Origin: Methylophilus sp. 42
GTDB lineage: Bacteria; Pseudomonadota; Gammaproteobacteria; Burkholderiales; Methylophilaceae
DNA length: 64,000 nt
Reading direction: 5' to 3'
Assembly: GCF_000384155.1 (NCBI RefSeq)
Contig: NZ_KB913031.1
Location: 1,736,001 to 1,800,000 of the forward strand
Shown: positions 52,132 to 61,887 of the stretch, in pieces
How the letters are laid out: each line of letters opens with the position of its first letter
Position numbering within the stretch: the first letter of the stretch is position 1
The notes under the pieces: generated by a model
What the model saw: only the letters and a program-made list of their open reading frames with translations
Told to the model about the DNA's origin: nothing
The model's database searches: none
Program-made: the position numbers and the translations under genes

Positions 52132-52875
52132 ATGGATCGTCTGATATATACCGCAATGACTGGCGCCAAGCACATTCTGGAGCAACAGGCGACCACAGCC
52201 CATAACCTGGCAAACGCGACCACCACTGGCTTCAAAGCCCAGGTGGACAGTTTCAGGGCCGTGCCGATTTTGGGCGATGGCTTGCCAACACGCGCCTTTG
52301 TCGTCGATGCCACCGTCGGCACTGACTACAAGCCAGGCAGTATCCAGCATACCGGTCGCGACCTCGATGTTGCCGTACAAGGTGAAGGCTGGATTGCCGT
52401 ACAGCGTGCGGATGGTTCAGAAGGTTATACCCGCAACGGCTCGCTCAAAATTAATGAGAACGGCCAGTTGCAAACCGAATCTGGCCTCAATGTGATGGGC
52501 GACGGCGGCCCGATCAGCATCCCGCCCAATGTGATTGTCAGCATCGGTGGTGATGGCACGATTTCCAGCGTCAACGACCTGAGCGTGCCTGGTGCGACCA
52601 CGATTCTGGCTCGAATCAAACTGGCTAACCCGCCAGCAGCTTCGCTCAAACGTGCAGAAGACGGCTTATTTGTGACCAGTAATGGTCAGGCTGCACCCTT
52701 GGATCCGAATGTCAAAGTCACCGGTGGTGCCCTCGAAAGCAGCAATGTGAACGTGGTCGAAACCATGGTGAATATGATCGGCCTGGCGCGCCAATTCGAA
52801 ATGCAAATGAAAATGCTGGAAAACGCGCAAAACAACGCTGGAAAAGCAGATCAGCTCTTCAGTATGAATGGTTAA
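52132..52875 (+). CDS. flgF: Flagellar rod protein FlgF
   Basis: 247 residues. MDRLIYTAMTGAKHILEQQ is the usual start, and HNLANATTTGFKAQ (about 24-37) is the axial motif. The central GYTRNGSLKINENGQLQTE is shared with FlgE and FlgG, and the C-terminus VNVVETMVNMIGLARQFE is conserved. It is a short rod segment between FlgC and FlgG and a paralogue of the next gene. Confidence 0.95.
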   Translation: MDRLIYTAMTGAKHILEQQATTAHNLANATTTGFKAQVDSFRAVPILGDGLPTRAFVVDATVGTDYKPGSIQHTGRDLDVAVQGEGWIAVQRADGSEGYTRNGSLKINENGQLQTESGLNVMGDGGPISIPPNVIVSIGGDGTISSVNDLSVPGATTILARIKLANPPAASLKRAEDGLFVTSNGQAAPLDPNVKVTGGALESSNVNVVETMVNMIGLARQFEMQMKMLENAQNNAGKADQLFSMNG

Positions 52876-52928
52876 TGCTTGCACTACTATTGCAGTATGA
52901 AAACGGCTTTAAGCCCAAGGAGTGAACG

Positions 52929-53711
52929 ATGATACGCTCATTATGGATTTCCAAAACCGGTCTTGATGCACAACAAATGCAGATGGACGTGATTTCAAAC
53001 AACCTGGCCAACGTCAGCACCAGCGGCTTTAAAAAGTCGCGCGCAGTGTTTGAAGACCTGCTCTACCAGAACATTCGCCAGGTAGGCTCGCAAAGCTCGC
53101 AACAAAGCCAGCTGCCCAGCGGTTTGCAATTAGGCACCGGCGTCAAGCCAGTCGCCACTGAGCGTATTTTCACCCAGGGCAACCTGCAACAAACCAGTAA
53201 CGACAAAGACGTTGCCATCCAGGGCCAGGGTTTCTTCCAGATTCTGATGCCAGATGGCACCACGGCGTATACCCGTGATGGCTCATTCCAGGTCGATAGC
53301 CAGGGGCAACTGGTGACCGCCAGCGGTTTCCCGGTGCAGCCCGCAATTACCATTCCTGCCAATGCGCAAAGTTTGTCTATCGGCAGAGACGGCGTCGTAT
53401 CCATTACCACGCCTAACTCCACAGCCACAACGCAAATTGGCCAGATTCAGCTGGCTACCTTTATCAATCCGGCCGGTATGCAAGCCAAAGGTGAAAACCT
53501 GTTTGTAGAAACCACCGCCTCCGGCAACGCGAATACCAATACACCCGGGACCAATGGCGCCGGTTTATTGTCACAAGGCTATGTTGAAACTTCCAACGTC
53601 AATGTGGTGGAAGAGCTGGTGAGCATGATTCAAACCCAGCGCGCCTATGAAATTAACAGCAAGGCGATTACAACGTCGGACCAGATGCTGCAAAAACTGT
53701 CGCAGATGTAA
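52929..53711 (+). CDS. flgG: Flagellar distal rod protein FlgG
   Basis: 260 residues, identical in length to E. coli FlgG. The axial motif [19 protein letters not shown] (about 20-38) is extended by [14 protein letters not shown], the FlgG-specific insertion that makes the distal rod stiff. The C-terminus is [26 protein letters not shown] is before the ATG. Confidence 0.97.
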   Translation: MIRSLWISKTGLDAQQMQMDVISNNLANVSTSGFKKSRAVFEDLLYQNIRQVGSQSSQQSQLPSGLQLGTGVKPVATERIFTQGNLQQTSNDKDVAIQGQGFFQILMPDGTTAYTRDGSFQVDSQGQLVTASGFPVQPAITIPANAQSLSIGRDGVVSITTPNSTATTQIGQIQLATFINPAGMQAKGENLFVETTASGNANTNTPGTNGAGLLSQGYVETSNVNVVEELVSMIQTQRAYEINSKAITTSDQMLQKLSQM

Positions 53712-53733
53712 TCCCTGCTTGAGGGTCACTCAA

Positions 53734-54402
53734 ATGATGAATAGAACGATCATGAGCTTACTACTTTGTTTGGCGTTTTCTCAATTACTGAACGGCTGCT
53801 CTATCACGCCGTCAACCATTGTGCAAAAACCGGAAACGCCGCGAGTAGCAATGGCACGTCCAGATGCGCGCACAGAAGGCGCCATCTTCAATAGCGCAGG
53901 CTTTCGCCCATTGTTTGAAGACCGCAGACCGCGCTATGTAGGCGATATCGTCACTGTTCGTATTGCAGAAAACACCACCGCCAACAAAGCTTCTGATAAC
54001 GAGCAAACCAAAGATGGCTCAACCGCGGCTTCTGTGACCGGCCTGTTTGGACACAATGTGCCTAAAGCCGCTTTCAACGCCAGCTCAGCGCTGTCATTTA
54101 AAGACAAAGCGGCTGCAGATGCCAGCAATACCTTTAGCGGCTCTGTCACTGCCACAGTGACCGATGTGCTGCCAAATGGCTACCTGGTCATCAGTGGCGA
54201 GAAACAGATTGGCTTTGACAAAGGCACTGAATATGTCAGGTTCTCTGGCATCGTCAACCCGGACATGATTACCATCGGCAACGAAGTGGTTTCGACCAAA
54301 GTGGCGGATGCGCGTATCGAATATCGTAGCAACAGCAAAATGGATGCCGCTGAAGTGTTATCCATGTTCTCGCGCTTCTTCCTCAGCATGATTCCATTGT
54401 AG
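53734..54402 (+). CDS. flgH: Flagellar L-ring lipoprotein FlgH
   Basis: 222 residues from the ATG at 53734 (another ATG directly follows). The frame opens earlier inside flgG, but the lipoprotein signal sets the start: hydrophobic residues and the lipobox LNGCS, with Cys about 20. AIFNSAGFRPLFEDRRPR, VGDIVTVRIAENTTA and LVISGEKQI are FlgH signatures. It forms the outer-membrane bushing of the motor. Confidence 0.95.
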   Translation: MMNRTIMSLLLCLAFSQLLNGCSITPSTIVQKPETPRVAMARPDARTEGAIFNSAGFRPLFEDRRPRYVGDIVTVRIAENTTANKASDNEQTKDGSTAASVTGLFGHNVPKAAFNASSALSFKDKAAADASNTFSGSVTATVTDVLPNGYLVISGEKQIGFDKGTEYVRFSGIVNPDMITIGNEVVSTKVADARIEYRSNSKMDAAEVLSMFSRFFLSMIPL

Positions 54403-54413
54403 GAGAGTTGATC

Positions 54414-55559
54414 ATGCCCATACTGACACACAGCTTAGTTCACACCGTACAGCGCGGCCAACGCGCTGTTGCCTATGGCCTGCTGGCATGCGGCCTGCTG
54501 CTGGCCACGCCTTTCGCTCAAGCGGAGCGCATCAAGGACATCAGCAATATTCAGGGCGTACGCGCCAACCAGCTGATTGGTTATGGCCTGGTCGTCGGCC
54601 TCGATGGCACTGGCGATATGACCACGCAAACACCATTCACTGTGCAAAGTATTATCAGCATGATGAACCAGATGGGCATTACCCTGCCACCTGGGACCAA
54701 CCTGCAACTGAAAAACGTGGCAGCGGTGATGGTCACCAGCTCCCTGCCCGCTTTCGCACAGCCAGGGCAAACCCTGGATGTGACGGTATCTTCTATGGGT
54801 AACGCCAAGAGCTTGCGTGGCGGTACCTTGTTGATGACGCCACTGAAAGGTGCAGATGGGCAAATTTATGCCATGGGTCAAGGTAACCTGGTGGTGGGTG
54901 GTGTCGGCGCGGCAGCCAATGGCAGCCAGACCCAGATCAACCACTTGAGTGTCGGCCGTATTTCAGAAGGTGCTACCGTTGAACGCGCATTGCCGAATAC
55001 CCTGCTACATCAGGATATTGTCAAACTCGAATTGAAGGAAAGTGACTTTTCGACCGCCAATAATGTGGTTGAAGCCATTAACAAGAAATTTGGCCCGATG
55101 ACTGCCCAGGCCGAGAGTGGCCGTGTGATTCAGGTGCGCCCACCTGAAAGCATGAGCCGCGTTTCTTTCCTGGCTAACCTGGAAACCATTAATGTCGCCC
55201 TGGCTGCAACACCTGCCAAGATTATCCTCAATGCACGTACCGGCTCCGTGGTGATGAACAAGGCAGTGACGCTGGATAGCTGCGCAGTCTCACACGGCAA
55301 CCTGTCGGTGGTGATTAATACCTCACCGGTGATTAGCCAGCCTGGCCCATTCTCGAATGGCCAGACCATCTCCACCGCAGTGTCTGAGATCAACATCAAC
55401 AAAGAACCAGGCAAGGTACTGAAGCTGAATAACGGCGCTAACTTGTCTGATGTCGTCAAAGCATTAAATGCGATTGGCACCACACCACAGGACTTGCTGG
55501 CGATTTTGCAAGCCATGAAAGCCGCCGGTGCGTTGAATGCCGAGCTTGAGGTGATTTAA
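54414..55559 (+). CDS. flgI: Flagellar P-ring protein FlgI
   Basis: 381 residues from the ATG at 54414, with AGGAG 8 bases upstream (a TTG at 54408 is weaker). A signal peptide ends near FAQAERIKDI (about residue 38). ANQLIGYGLVVGLDGTGD and MMNQMGITLP are family blocks, and the C-terminus has LSDVVKALNAIGTTPQDLLAILQAMKAAG-like helices. The P ring surrounds the rod in the peptidoglycan. Assembly needs FlgA, encoded upstream. Confidence 0.96.
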   Translation: MPILTHSLVHTVQRGQRAVAYGLLACGLLLATPFAQAERIKDISNIQGVRANQLIGYGLVVGLDGTGDMTTQTPFTVQSIISMMNQMGITLPPGTNLQLKNVAAVMVTSSLPAFAQPGQTLDVTVSSMGNAKSLRGGTLLMTPLKGADGQIYAMGQGNLVVGGVGAAANGSQTQINHLSVGRISEGATVERALPNTLLHQDIVKLELKESDFSTANNVVEAINKKFGPMTAQAESGRVIQVRPPESMSRVSFLANLETINVALAATPAKIILNARTGSVVMNKAVTLDSCAVSHGNLSVVINTSPVISQPGPFSNGQTISTAVSEININKEPGKVLKLNNGANLSDVVKALNAIGTTPQDLLAILQAMKAAGALNAELEVI

Positions 55560-55572
55560 GCGAGAAACGACG

Positions 55573-56658
55573 ATGCAACCACGTGTCGATCCTACTACGC
55601 AAAGCCTGGCTATTGATGCTAACTCGCTCAATAGCCTGAAGCGCGCCAATAACGATTCGCCAGAGGCGATTCGTGCCGTTGCGCGCCAGTTTGAAGCCGT
55701 ACTGATGAACATGATGCTGAAAAGCATGCGTGACACGGTGCCGCAAGATGGCATCACCGATAGCGAGCAAGGCAAGATGTTTATGGGCATGCTGGACCAG
55801 CAACTGAGCACTAACCTCAGCCAGAAAGGCATGGGGCTGACAGATGTGCTGGTCAGGCAATTAAGCAAGTTCAGCCAAAAACCTGGCGATGCCACCGATG
55901 GCAGCAAAGACAGCAAATCACCTGGCAAACTGGATAGCAATGCTGCCCTGCCCCTCACCGGCCAAACGACCCACACAACAAGCAATAGCAACGGCAAAGC
56001 CGTGCTGGCACAAGCGGCACAAAAAATCCGCGAGGCTTACCAGCAGTGGGAAGCAACAGACAGCACCGCCAATAGCAATACCGATACAGCCTGGGCACGC
56101 GGCATTCCCGAACTGCCACCGCTGATGGAAGAAACCCAGACAAATATCCAGAGCTTTACCCTGCCGCAAGCCCCATTAGCCACTGCCATGCGTGAAGTAG
56201 CAGGGAAAACACAACAATTTATCCAGAGCATGTTGCCACACGCACAAGCCGCCAGCAGTGCTTCCGGCATTCCAGCTAAATTCATGATTGGCCAGGCAGC
56301 CCTCGAAAGTGGCTGGGGCAAACATGAAATTAAAACAGACAATGGTGTGAACAGCCACAACCTGTTTGGCATCAAGGCTGATGCCAACTGGAAAGGCAAA
56401 GTCGCAAGCAGCACTACCACCGAATACATCAATGGCGTCAAGCAGACCCGCGTGGAGAAATTTCGTGCTTACGATAGCTACAGTGATGCCTTCAAGGATT
56501 ACGCCAAACTGATTTCACAGAATCCGCGCTACCAGCAAGCCATGAGCAACACCCATGATGCCAGCGCGTATGCCAATGCATTGCAACGTGCAGGCTATGC
56601 CACCGATCCACAATATGGCAAAAAACTGACGCAAGTGATCAAGAATTTACAAGGCTAA
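55573..56658 (+). CDS. flgJ: Flagellar rod-cap muramidase FlgJ (two-domain form)
   Basis: 361 residues. The N-terminal rod-cap domain (about 30-105) has RQFEAVLMNMMLKSMRDTV and the C-terminal glucosaminidase domain (about 210-358) has KFMIGQAALESGWGKHE, with the catalytic Glu, and SHNLFGIKA. A linker of about 100 residues rich in Ser, Thr and Gln joins them. It opens a gap in peptidoglycan for the rod. Last gene of the flgB operon; a sigma-28 promoter follows. Confidence 0.95.
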   Translation: MQPRVDPTTQSLAIDANSLNSLKRANNDSPEAIRAVARQFEAVLMNMMLKSMRDTVPQDGITDSEQGKMFMGMLDQQLSTNLSQKGMGLTDVLVRQLSKFSQKPGDATDGSKDSKSPGKLDSNAALPLTGQTTHTTSNSNGKAVLAQAAQKIREAYQQWEATDSTANSNTDTAWARGIPELPPLMEETQTNIQSFTLPQAPLATAMREVAGKTQQFIQSMLPHAQAASSASGIPAKFMIGQAALESGWGKHEIKTDNGVNSHNLFGIKADANWKGKVASSTTTEYINGVKQTRVEKFRAYDSYSDAFKDYAKLISQNPRYQQAMSNTHDASAYANALQRAGYATDPQYGKKLTQVIKNLQG

Positions 56659-56671
56659 GCAAGCGCAACCC

Positions 56672-56698
56672 TAAAGAAACAAAAAAAACAGCCGATAG
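56672..56698 (+). promoter_or_regulatory. Sigma-28 (FliA) promoter of flgKL
   Basis: TAAAGAAA (56672-56679), 11-base spacer, GCCGATAG (56691-56698). It starts 14 bases after the flgJ stop and about 65 bases before the flgK ATG. It marks flgKL as late genes separate from the hook operon. Confidence 0.87.
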
Positions 56699-56764
56699 GC
56701 TACTTAACCACACTTTAAAGTCGTGTCTGACTCTCTGCAGGGGGCTGACACATGAGGAAATCAC

Positions 56765-58417
56765 ATGTCAAATGTACTCAGCATTGGTAAAAGCGCCCTG
56801 AATGCCGCACAAATAGGCATTGCCACCGTTGGCCACAACATTGCCAACGCCTCTACCGCAGGCTATAACCGCCAGGTAGTCGTACAAGCTGCCGCCGAAG
56901 CGCAAAACTTTGGCTATGGCTATGTCGGCCAGGGCACCAATGTGGTCGGGATCCAGCGTGTGTACAACGAGACCCTGGCCAAACAGCTGATCAATGCAAC
57001 CTCTACCGCCAATGCCAGCGGTGCCTATTACAGCAATATCAGCCAGGTCAACGGCTTGTTATCAGACAGTACCGCCGGTTTAAACCCGGTGATTACCAGT
57101 TTTTTCAGCGCGGTGAGTGCCGCTGCGGCCAACCCTAGCGATACAGCCACGCGCCAGACCCTGATTTCTTCTGCCCAATCGATGGTCAACCGCTTTAATG
57201 CGGTGAACACGCAACTGGATCAAATGCGGGAGAGCATTAATACCCAAATTACAGCCAGTGTAGATACCATTAATAGTTATTCGTCACAAATCGCTAACCT
57301 AAACGACACGATCAGCAAAGCCATTAATGCGACGGGGAATGTACCTAATGACTTGATGGACCAACGTGACCAGTTGGTGGCAAAACTCAGTGAACAAGTG
57401 AAAACCACCGTCATCAAGCAGGATGATGGGTCCTACAACGTATTTGCCGGTAGCGGTATGCCTCTGGTCGTCGGTACGACGCAGTATTCGCTTTATACTC
57501 GCGCCAGTGATACCGACCCCTCACGCGTAGAGGTGGCTTACGGCAACCCGGACAGTCCAAAAATCCTGAGTTCAGACACGCTGTCTGGCGGCACCCTGGG
57601 CGGAGTCTTGCAGTTCAGGAGCGAAACCCTGGATACGGTGCAAAGCCAGGTGGGCCAATTGGCAATCACGCTGGCCAGCCAGTTTAATGCCCAACAAACC
57701 CAGGGCTATGATTTAAATGGCGTATTGGGTACCAACCTGTTTAATGTGGGCGCACCGACCGCCATCAGCAGCGCTTATAACACCGATCCGACCAAAGCCG
57801 CCTCGGCCTCCATTGTGGATGCCAGCCTGCTGACCAGCAGTGACTACACGGTTAAATATAACAGTGGCCAATACACGATTACGCGCCTCAGCGATAAATC
57901 CGTTATGTGGCAAGGTGCCTCACTGCCTGCTACCGTCGACGGCATGCAGATTGATGTCAATACCAGCACACCGACAGAAGGAGACTCCTACCTGATCAAA
58001 CCGACGCAGTATGCTGCGGGTCAATTGTCACTGGCGTTTACCAACGTTGACAAACTGGCGCTGGCTGGCTCAGCCACCAGTGGCCCGAACGACAACGAAA
58101 ACGGTCTCAAACTGGCGGCTTTGCAAACTGGCGCCAATGTGCGTGTGGCAGGCAGCAGTACTAACAGAACCTACGCGCAAGCCTTTGCACAAATGGTGAG
58201 CGCGGTGGGCACAAAAACCAACGAGCTCAGCATTACCAGCAAGGCCGATGCCACTGCCCTGGAAAATGCAACCAGTGCCATGCAGTCAGAGTCAGGCGTC
58301 AACCTGGATGAAGAAGCGACAGATTTGTTGCGTTACCAGCAAGCCTATCAGGCAGCAGGCAAAATGATGCAAATCGCCAGTCAGCTGTTTGAAGTGTTGC
58401 TGCAGCTAGGTCAATAA
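56765..58417 (+). CDS. flgK: Flagellar hook-filament junction protein FlgK (HAP1)
   Basis: 550 residues. The N-terminal motif GHNIANASTAGYNRQ (about 23-37) and the C-terminus GVNLDEEATDLLRYQQAYQ are diagnostic. The middle (about 120-200) has NSYSSQIANLNDTISKAI and MDQRDQLVAKLSEQ, typical of FlgK rather than FlgE. It joins hook and filament together with FlgL. It is transcribed from the sigma-28 promoter at 56672 and exported with help of FlgN. Confidence 0.96.
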   Translation: MSNVLSIGKSALNAAQIGIATVGHNIANASTAGYNRQVVVQAAAEAQNFGYGYVGQGTNVVGIQRVYNETLAKQLINATSTANASGAYYSNISQVNGLLSDSTAGLNPVITSFFSAVSAAAANPSDTATRQTLISSAQSMVNRFNAVNTQLDQMRESINTQITASVDTINSYSSQIANLNDTISKAINATGNVPNDLMDQRDQLVAKLSEQVKTTVIKQDDGSYNVFAGSGMPLVVGTTQYSLYTRASDTDPSRVEVAYGNPDSPKILSSDTLSGGTLGGVLQFRSETLDTVQSQVGQLAITLASQFNAQQTQGYDLNGVLGTNLFNVGAPTAISSAYNTDPTKAASASIVDASLLTSSDYTVKYNSGQYTITRLSDKSVMWQGASLPATVDGMQIDVNTSTPTEGDSYLIKPTQYAAGQLSLAFTNVDKLALAGSATSGPNDNENGLKLAALQTGANVRVAGSSTNRTYAQAFAQMVSAVGTKTNELSITSKADATALENATSAMQSESGVNLDEEATDLLRYQQAYQAAGKMMQIASQLFEVLLQLGQ

Positions 58418-58438
58418 GTTTTTGAAGGATAGGCCATC

Positions 58439-59344
58439 ATGAGAATCAGTACCAATACCATCTATCAATCTGGCACCAACCAGTTAATGAATCTGCAATC
58501 AGACTTGAATAAGCTGAGCATTCAAACTGCGACTGGTAAACGTGTGAACTCGCCAGCAGATGATCCGGTGGCGGCGGCACGTATCCTCGAACTCAACACG
58601 GCCAAAGACCAGAACGCAAATTACACCAGCACGCGTAAAACAGCAGAAACTCTGCTGCAAACTTACGAAGCCAACCTGAGTAGCGTGACCGACACCATAC
58701 AATCGATACAATCTTCACTGATTGCTGCAGGTAATGGTGCTTATACCGATGCCGAACGTGCCAAGCTGGCCAATGAGCTGCAAGGCAGCCTGGATACGCT
58801 GAAGGGCTTGGCAAACACCAAAGACTCGCAAGGCAACTACATGTATTCCGGCTATGCCTCGTCTACGGTGCCTTTTGATGGTAACTATGACTTTGTCGCC
58901 AGCTCAGACCGCACCAAGTTGCAGATTGATGTGCAAAGCCAGTTGCCAGTGACCTTCACCGGCGACCAAGTATTTGGTGCCAACGGCGACAATGTGTTTA
59001 CTAACTTGCAGAATATCATTTCACTGTTAAAAACACCGATCACGGACAGCACCACCCAGGCGACATTTAATACCGGCCTGGCCACCAGCATCGATAAAAT
59101 GAAAGGTTCATTGAACTCGGTATTGGATGCGCGTTCAGAAATCGGTAGTAGCCTGAATTTGCTGGATACCTTGAACACCACCGGCGATAGCCTGGATCTG
59201 CAATACGATGCGTCTATTTCAACGCTGCAAGATCTGGACTATGCGCAGGCCTTGTCTGATATTTCCAAGAAAACCACCATCTTGCAGGCTGCACAAAAAG
59301 CGTTTGTGGCCACGTCGAATATCTCGCTATTTAGCCTGATTTAA
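58439..59344 (+). CDS. flgL: Flagellar hook-filament junction protein FlgL (HAP3)
   Basis: 301 residues, a flagellin-like protein. The N-terminal RISTNTIYQSGTNQL and TGKRVNSPADDPVAAARI (about 32-49) are typical, and the C-terminal helix is DYAQALSDISKKTTILQAAQ. It starts 21 bp after flgK. It converges with fliR; a loose GC-rich repeat (59354-59393) lies between them but is not a clear terminator. Confidence 0.94.
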   Translation: MRISTNTIYQSGTNQLMNLQSDLNKLSIQTATGKRVNSPADDPVAAARILELNTAKDQNANYTSTRKTAETLLQTYEANLSSVTDTIQSIQSSLIAAGNGAYTDAERAKLANELQGSLDTLKGLANTKDSQGNYMYSGYASSTVPFDGNYDFVASSDRTKLQIDVQSQLPVTFTGDQVFGANGDNVFTNLQNIISLLKTPITDSTTQATFNTGLATSIDKMKGSLNSVLDARSEIGSSLNLLDTLNTTGDSLDLQYDASISTLQDLDYAQALSDISKKTTILQAAQKAFVATSNISLFSLI

Positions 59345-59391
59345 AAGGATTACAGCGGTGAGGGTCTTGCAAACACGAAGGCCCGGCACCG

Positions 59392-60159
59392 CTAGCGCAG
59401 TACCTGCAACATCAGTTGCTGTGCATCGACCAGCCAGCGGCTGACGGGGCTGACCAGAGAAGGCAGGCTTAATAATGTCATCAAAAAGCCGACTGAAATC
59501 GTAATTGGGAAACCAATACCGAAAATATTGAATTGCGGTGCTGCCTTGGTTAACACGCCCAAGGCCATGTTAGTAATCAGTAGACTGGCAACCACCGGCA
59601 ATGACAGCAACAAGCCTTGTGAAAAAATATGGCCGCCCAGGCTTGCAATAGCCTGGCTATTCAACTGCCAGTGCTCCATCCCGATCGGCATGGTTTCAAA
59701 ACTTTGCAGCATAACCGCGACCACAATTAAATGACCGTCCAGGCTCAGAAACACCAACAGCGCTAACATGGTCAGAAACTGGCCGACGGCAATCGTTTGG
59801 CCATGTGCCTGCGGATCATAAAAACTGGCAAAGCCTAGCCCCATACTCATCCCCATCATAAAGCCGGCCATTTCGACTGCTGTAAACAACAGCCGCATGA
59901 CAAAGCCCATGCTGATACCAATCAGAAACTGGGCCAGTAATGACAATAAGCCTTGCCAGGAAAGCACTTCAATGGGCGGCACCTGGATCGCAGGCACAAT
60001 GGCCAGCGTAACCACAAAGCCAATAGCGAGTTTGATGCGTTTGGGAATAGCTGGATGGCTGAACAGCGGAACGACAGTGAGGCAGCCTAGTACCCGTGTG
60101 AGTGGCCACAGCAGCTGAACAATCCACAATTGCAGATCTGAAGCATGGATGGTCAGCAT
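59392..60159 (-). CDS. fliR: Flagellar export gate protein FliR
   Basis: 255 residues with about six hydrophobic helices. VVPLFSHPAIPKRIKLAIGF (about 30-49), GISMGFVMRLLFTAVEMAGF and the C-terminal TKAAPQFNIFGIGFPI are family signatures. FliR, FliP and FliQ form the helical export gate in the centre of the MS ring. Last gene of the fliLMNOPQR operon, 12 bp after fliQ. Confidence 0.95.
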   Translation of the reverse strand: MLTIHASDLQLWIVQLLWPLTRVLGCLTVVPLFSHPAIPKRIKLAIGFVVTLAIVPAIQVPPIEVLSWQGLLSLLAQFLIGISMGFVMRLLFTAVEMAGFMMGMSMGLGFASFYDPQAHGQTIAVGQFLTMLALLVFLSLDGHLIVVAVMLQSFETMPIGMEHWQLNSQAIASLGGHIFSQGLLLSLPVVASLLITNMALGVLTKAAPQFNIFGIGFPITISVGFLMTLLSLPSLVSPVSRWLVDAQQLMLQVLR

Positions 60160-60171
60160 GTGATCAGGCGC

Positions 60172-60441
60172 TTAGTTCACCAATTGCGGAATCATGGTGA
60201 AAATATGGTGCATATAATCCACCATGGTCATCAGCATCCAGTGGCCTGCCAGTAACAGCACCGCCATGACGCCCACCAGCTTGGGGATAAACGACAAGGT
60301 TTGTTCGTTGATTTGCGTGGCAGCCTGAAAAATACTCACAATCAAGCCGATCATCAGCGCAGTGCCCAACACCGGCGCGGCCACCATCAACGTGGTTTGC
60401 ATCGCTTCACTGCCTATGGTCAATACCTGTTCCGGACTCAT
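60172..60441 (-). CDS. fliQ: Flagellar export gate protein FliQ
   Basis: 89 residues with two hydrophobic helices (about 17-40 and 52-76). VSIFQAATQINEQTLSFIPK (about 30-49) between them is the family signature. Four copies complete the FliPQR gate. The gene lies between fliP (31 bp) and fliR (12 bp). Confidence 0.96.
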   Translation of the reverse strand: MSPEQVLTIGSEAMQTTLMVAAPVLGTALMIGLIVSIFQAATQINEQTLSFIPKLVGVMAVLLLAGHWMLMTMVDYMHHIFTMIPQLVN

Positions 60442-60472
60442 GGTTTGCTCCTGAAAATGAATGTGTGCCTAT

Positions 60473-61240
60473 TTAAATCACAAAGCTTTGCGCCAGCGAG
60501 CCGATGATCAGTTGCCAGCCGTCAACCAGTACAAACAGCATGAGCTTAAACGGCAGCGACACAATTGCCGGTGAGACCATCATCATGCCCATGGCCATCA
60601 AGATACTGGCTACCACCATATCGATAATCAAAAACGGGATATAAATGGCAAAGCCGATCTGGAAGGCTGTTTTGAGCTCACTGGTCATAAAAGCAGGCAC
60701 CAGTATCCTCAGTGGTACTTCTTCCGGCGTTTGAATCGCTTCCGTGTGTGCCATATTGGCAAACATGGCCAGGTCATTTTCGCGGGTTTGTTTGAGCATA
60801 AAGCCTTTGAGTGGCAACACACCGCGCTCTAACGCTTCCTGCATGGTGATTTTGCTTTCAGACAAAGGCTGGTAAGCGTCGGTATAAATCTTGTCGAACA
60901 CCGGACCCATAACAAAAAAGGTAATAAACAGTGCCAGACCAATCAATACCTGGTTGGAAGGAGCAGACTGGGTACCCAATGCCTGACGCAGTAAAGACAA
61001 TACGATCACGATGCGCGTAAAGCCGGTCATCATCAGCATCGCGGCCGGGATAAACGTCAACGAGGTGAGTAAAATCAGGGTTTGCAGACTCAGTGTATAG
61101 TCCTGGCCACCACCTGCTCCAGGGCTGACTGTACCTATCGGCAATCCACCAGCCGCAAACGACAATAGCGGGAAACCAAGCAGCAAGCCGACCGGCAGCA
61201 ACAAGGACAATATAGACTTTAACACTGAAAAAACACGCAT
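60473..61240 (-). CDS. fliP: Flagellar export gate protein FliP
   Basis: 255 residues from the ATG at 61238-61240; 15 codons upstream are open but precede the signal peptide. Residues about 6-30 are a cleavable signal sequence ending [31 protein letters not shown]-type helix, [18 protein letters not shown] and the C-terminal [14 protein letters not shown] are diagnostic. It forms the core of the export pore. The gap of 113 bp to fliO is the longest inside the operon. Confidence 0.95.
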   Translation of the reverse strand: MRVFSVLKSILSLLLPVGLLLGFPLLSFAAGGLPIGTVSPGAGGGQDYTLSLQTLILLTSLTFIPAAMLMMTGFTRIVIVLSLLRQALGTQSAPSNQVLIGLALFITFFVMGPVFDKIYTDAYQPLSESKITMQEALERGVLPLKGFMLKQTRENDLAMFANMAHTEAIQTPEEVPLRILVPAFMTSELKTAFQIGFAIYIPFLIIDMVVASILMAMGMMMVSPAIVSLPFKLMLFVLVDGWQLIIGSLAQSFVI

Positions 61241-61353
61241 GTGTATGGCACCCGAAACTTGCTTGTAACTGCTCACGGCAGACACAAGGCTATCAATAAG
61301 TTAGGGCTATAGTACGCCCGACCAGGCTAAATCAAAGGTCGGAAATGAGCGAC

Positions 61354-61854
61354 TCAAGGCTTGTTTTTGAGGGATTTGACTCTTTGCTGCAATGTCGCTT
61401 GCATGGCTTGTTGCAAACGCACAGCAAAAGAAGCTTGTGGATCAATACCAGAAGCCGGGGACTGAGCAGTACTTGCGCCCTCTTCCACTGAGGATTCCGT
61501 CGCAGGTGGGGCGACTTCGCCGAGGGCCGTCATTTGGCCTGCATTGATGCCCACTACCAGCCAGCGGCCAGCCACTTCAAGCACGACCACACGTTCCCTG
61601 GGGCTTAACTGCAAACCACCTACTTGTTTGATCACACCGCGTTGAGCCATGGTTTGTCCAGGCATCACGCGCCGTAACAACCAGGCAATCGCTGCGATCA
61701 CCAGCAAGACAATCACCGTGCCATACACCATACGGCCCAGGCTATCACTGGTACTCGGTGCTGCTGCGACAGTCGCCGCAGGCACAACAGCCCATGCCAC
61801 GCCGGTAACCAGGCTGCTAAACAAGGCAATCAACAACTGGCTGATAATTTTCAT
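61354..61854 (-). CDS. fliO: Flagellar protein FliO
   Basis: 166 residues. An N-terminal hydrophobic signal-like segment (about 5-22), an Ala/Ser-rich piece, a membrane helix (about 42-61) and a small cytoplasmic beta domain (QVGGLQLSPRERVVVLEVAG, about 77-96). The tail is variable and ends basic. FliO assists assembly of the FliP ring. Position between fliN and fliP supports the call despite low sequence conservation. Confidence 0.88.
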   Translation of the reverse strand: MKIISQLLIALFSSLVTGVAWAVVPAATVAAAPSTSDSLGRMVYGTVIVLLVIAAIAWLLRRVMPGQTMAQRGVIKQVGGLQLSPRERVVVLEVAGRWLVVGINAGQMTALGEVAPPATESSVEEGASTAQSPASGIDPQASFAVRLQQAMQATLQQRVKSLKNKP

Positions 61855-61887
61855 GACGCTCTAAATAAAAAGGAATTCAAAAAACAA

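Noticed and set aside
59354-59393. AGCGGTG / CACCGCT repeat between flgL and fliR as a terminator
   Set aside because: The loop is 26 bases and no T-run follows on either strand.
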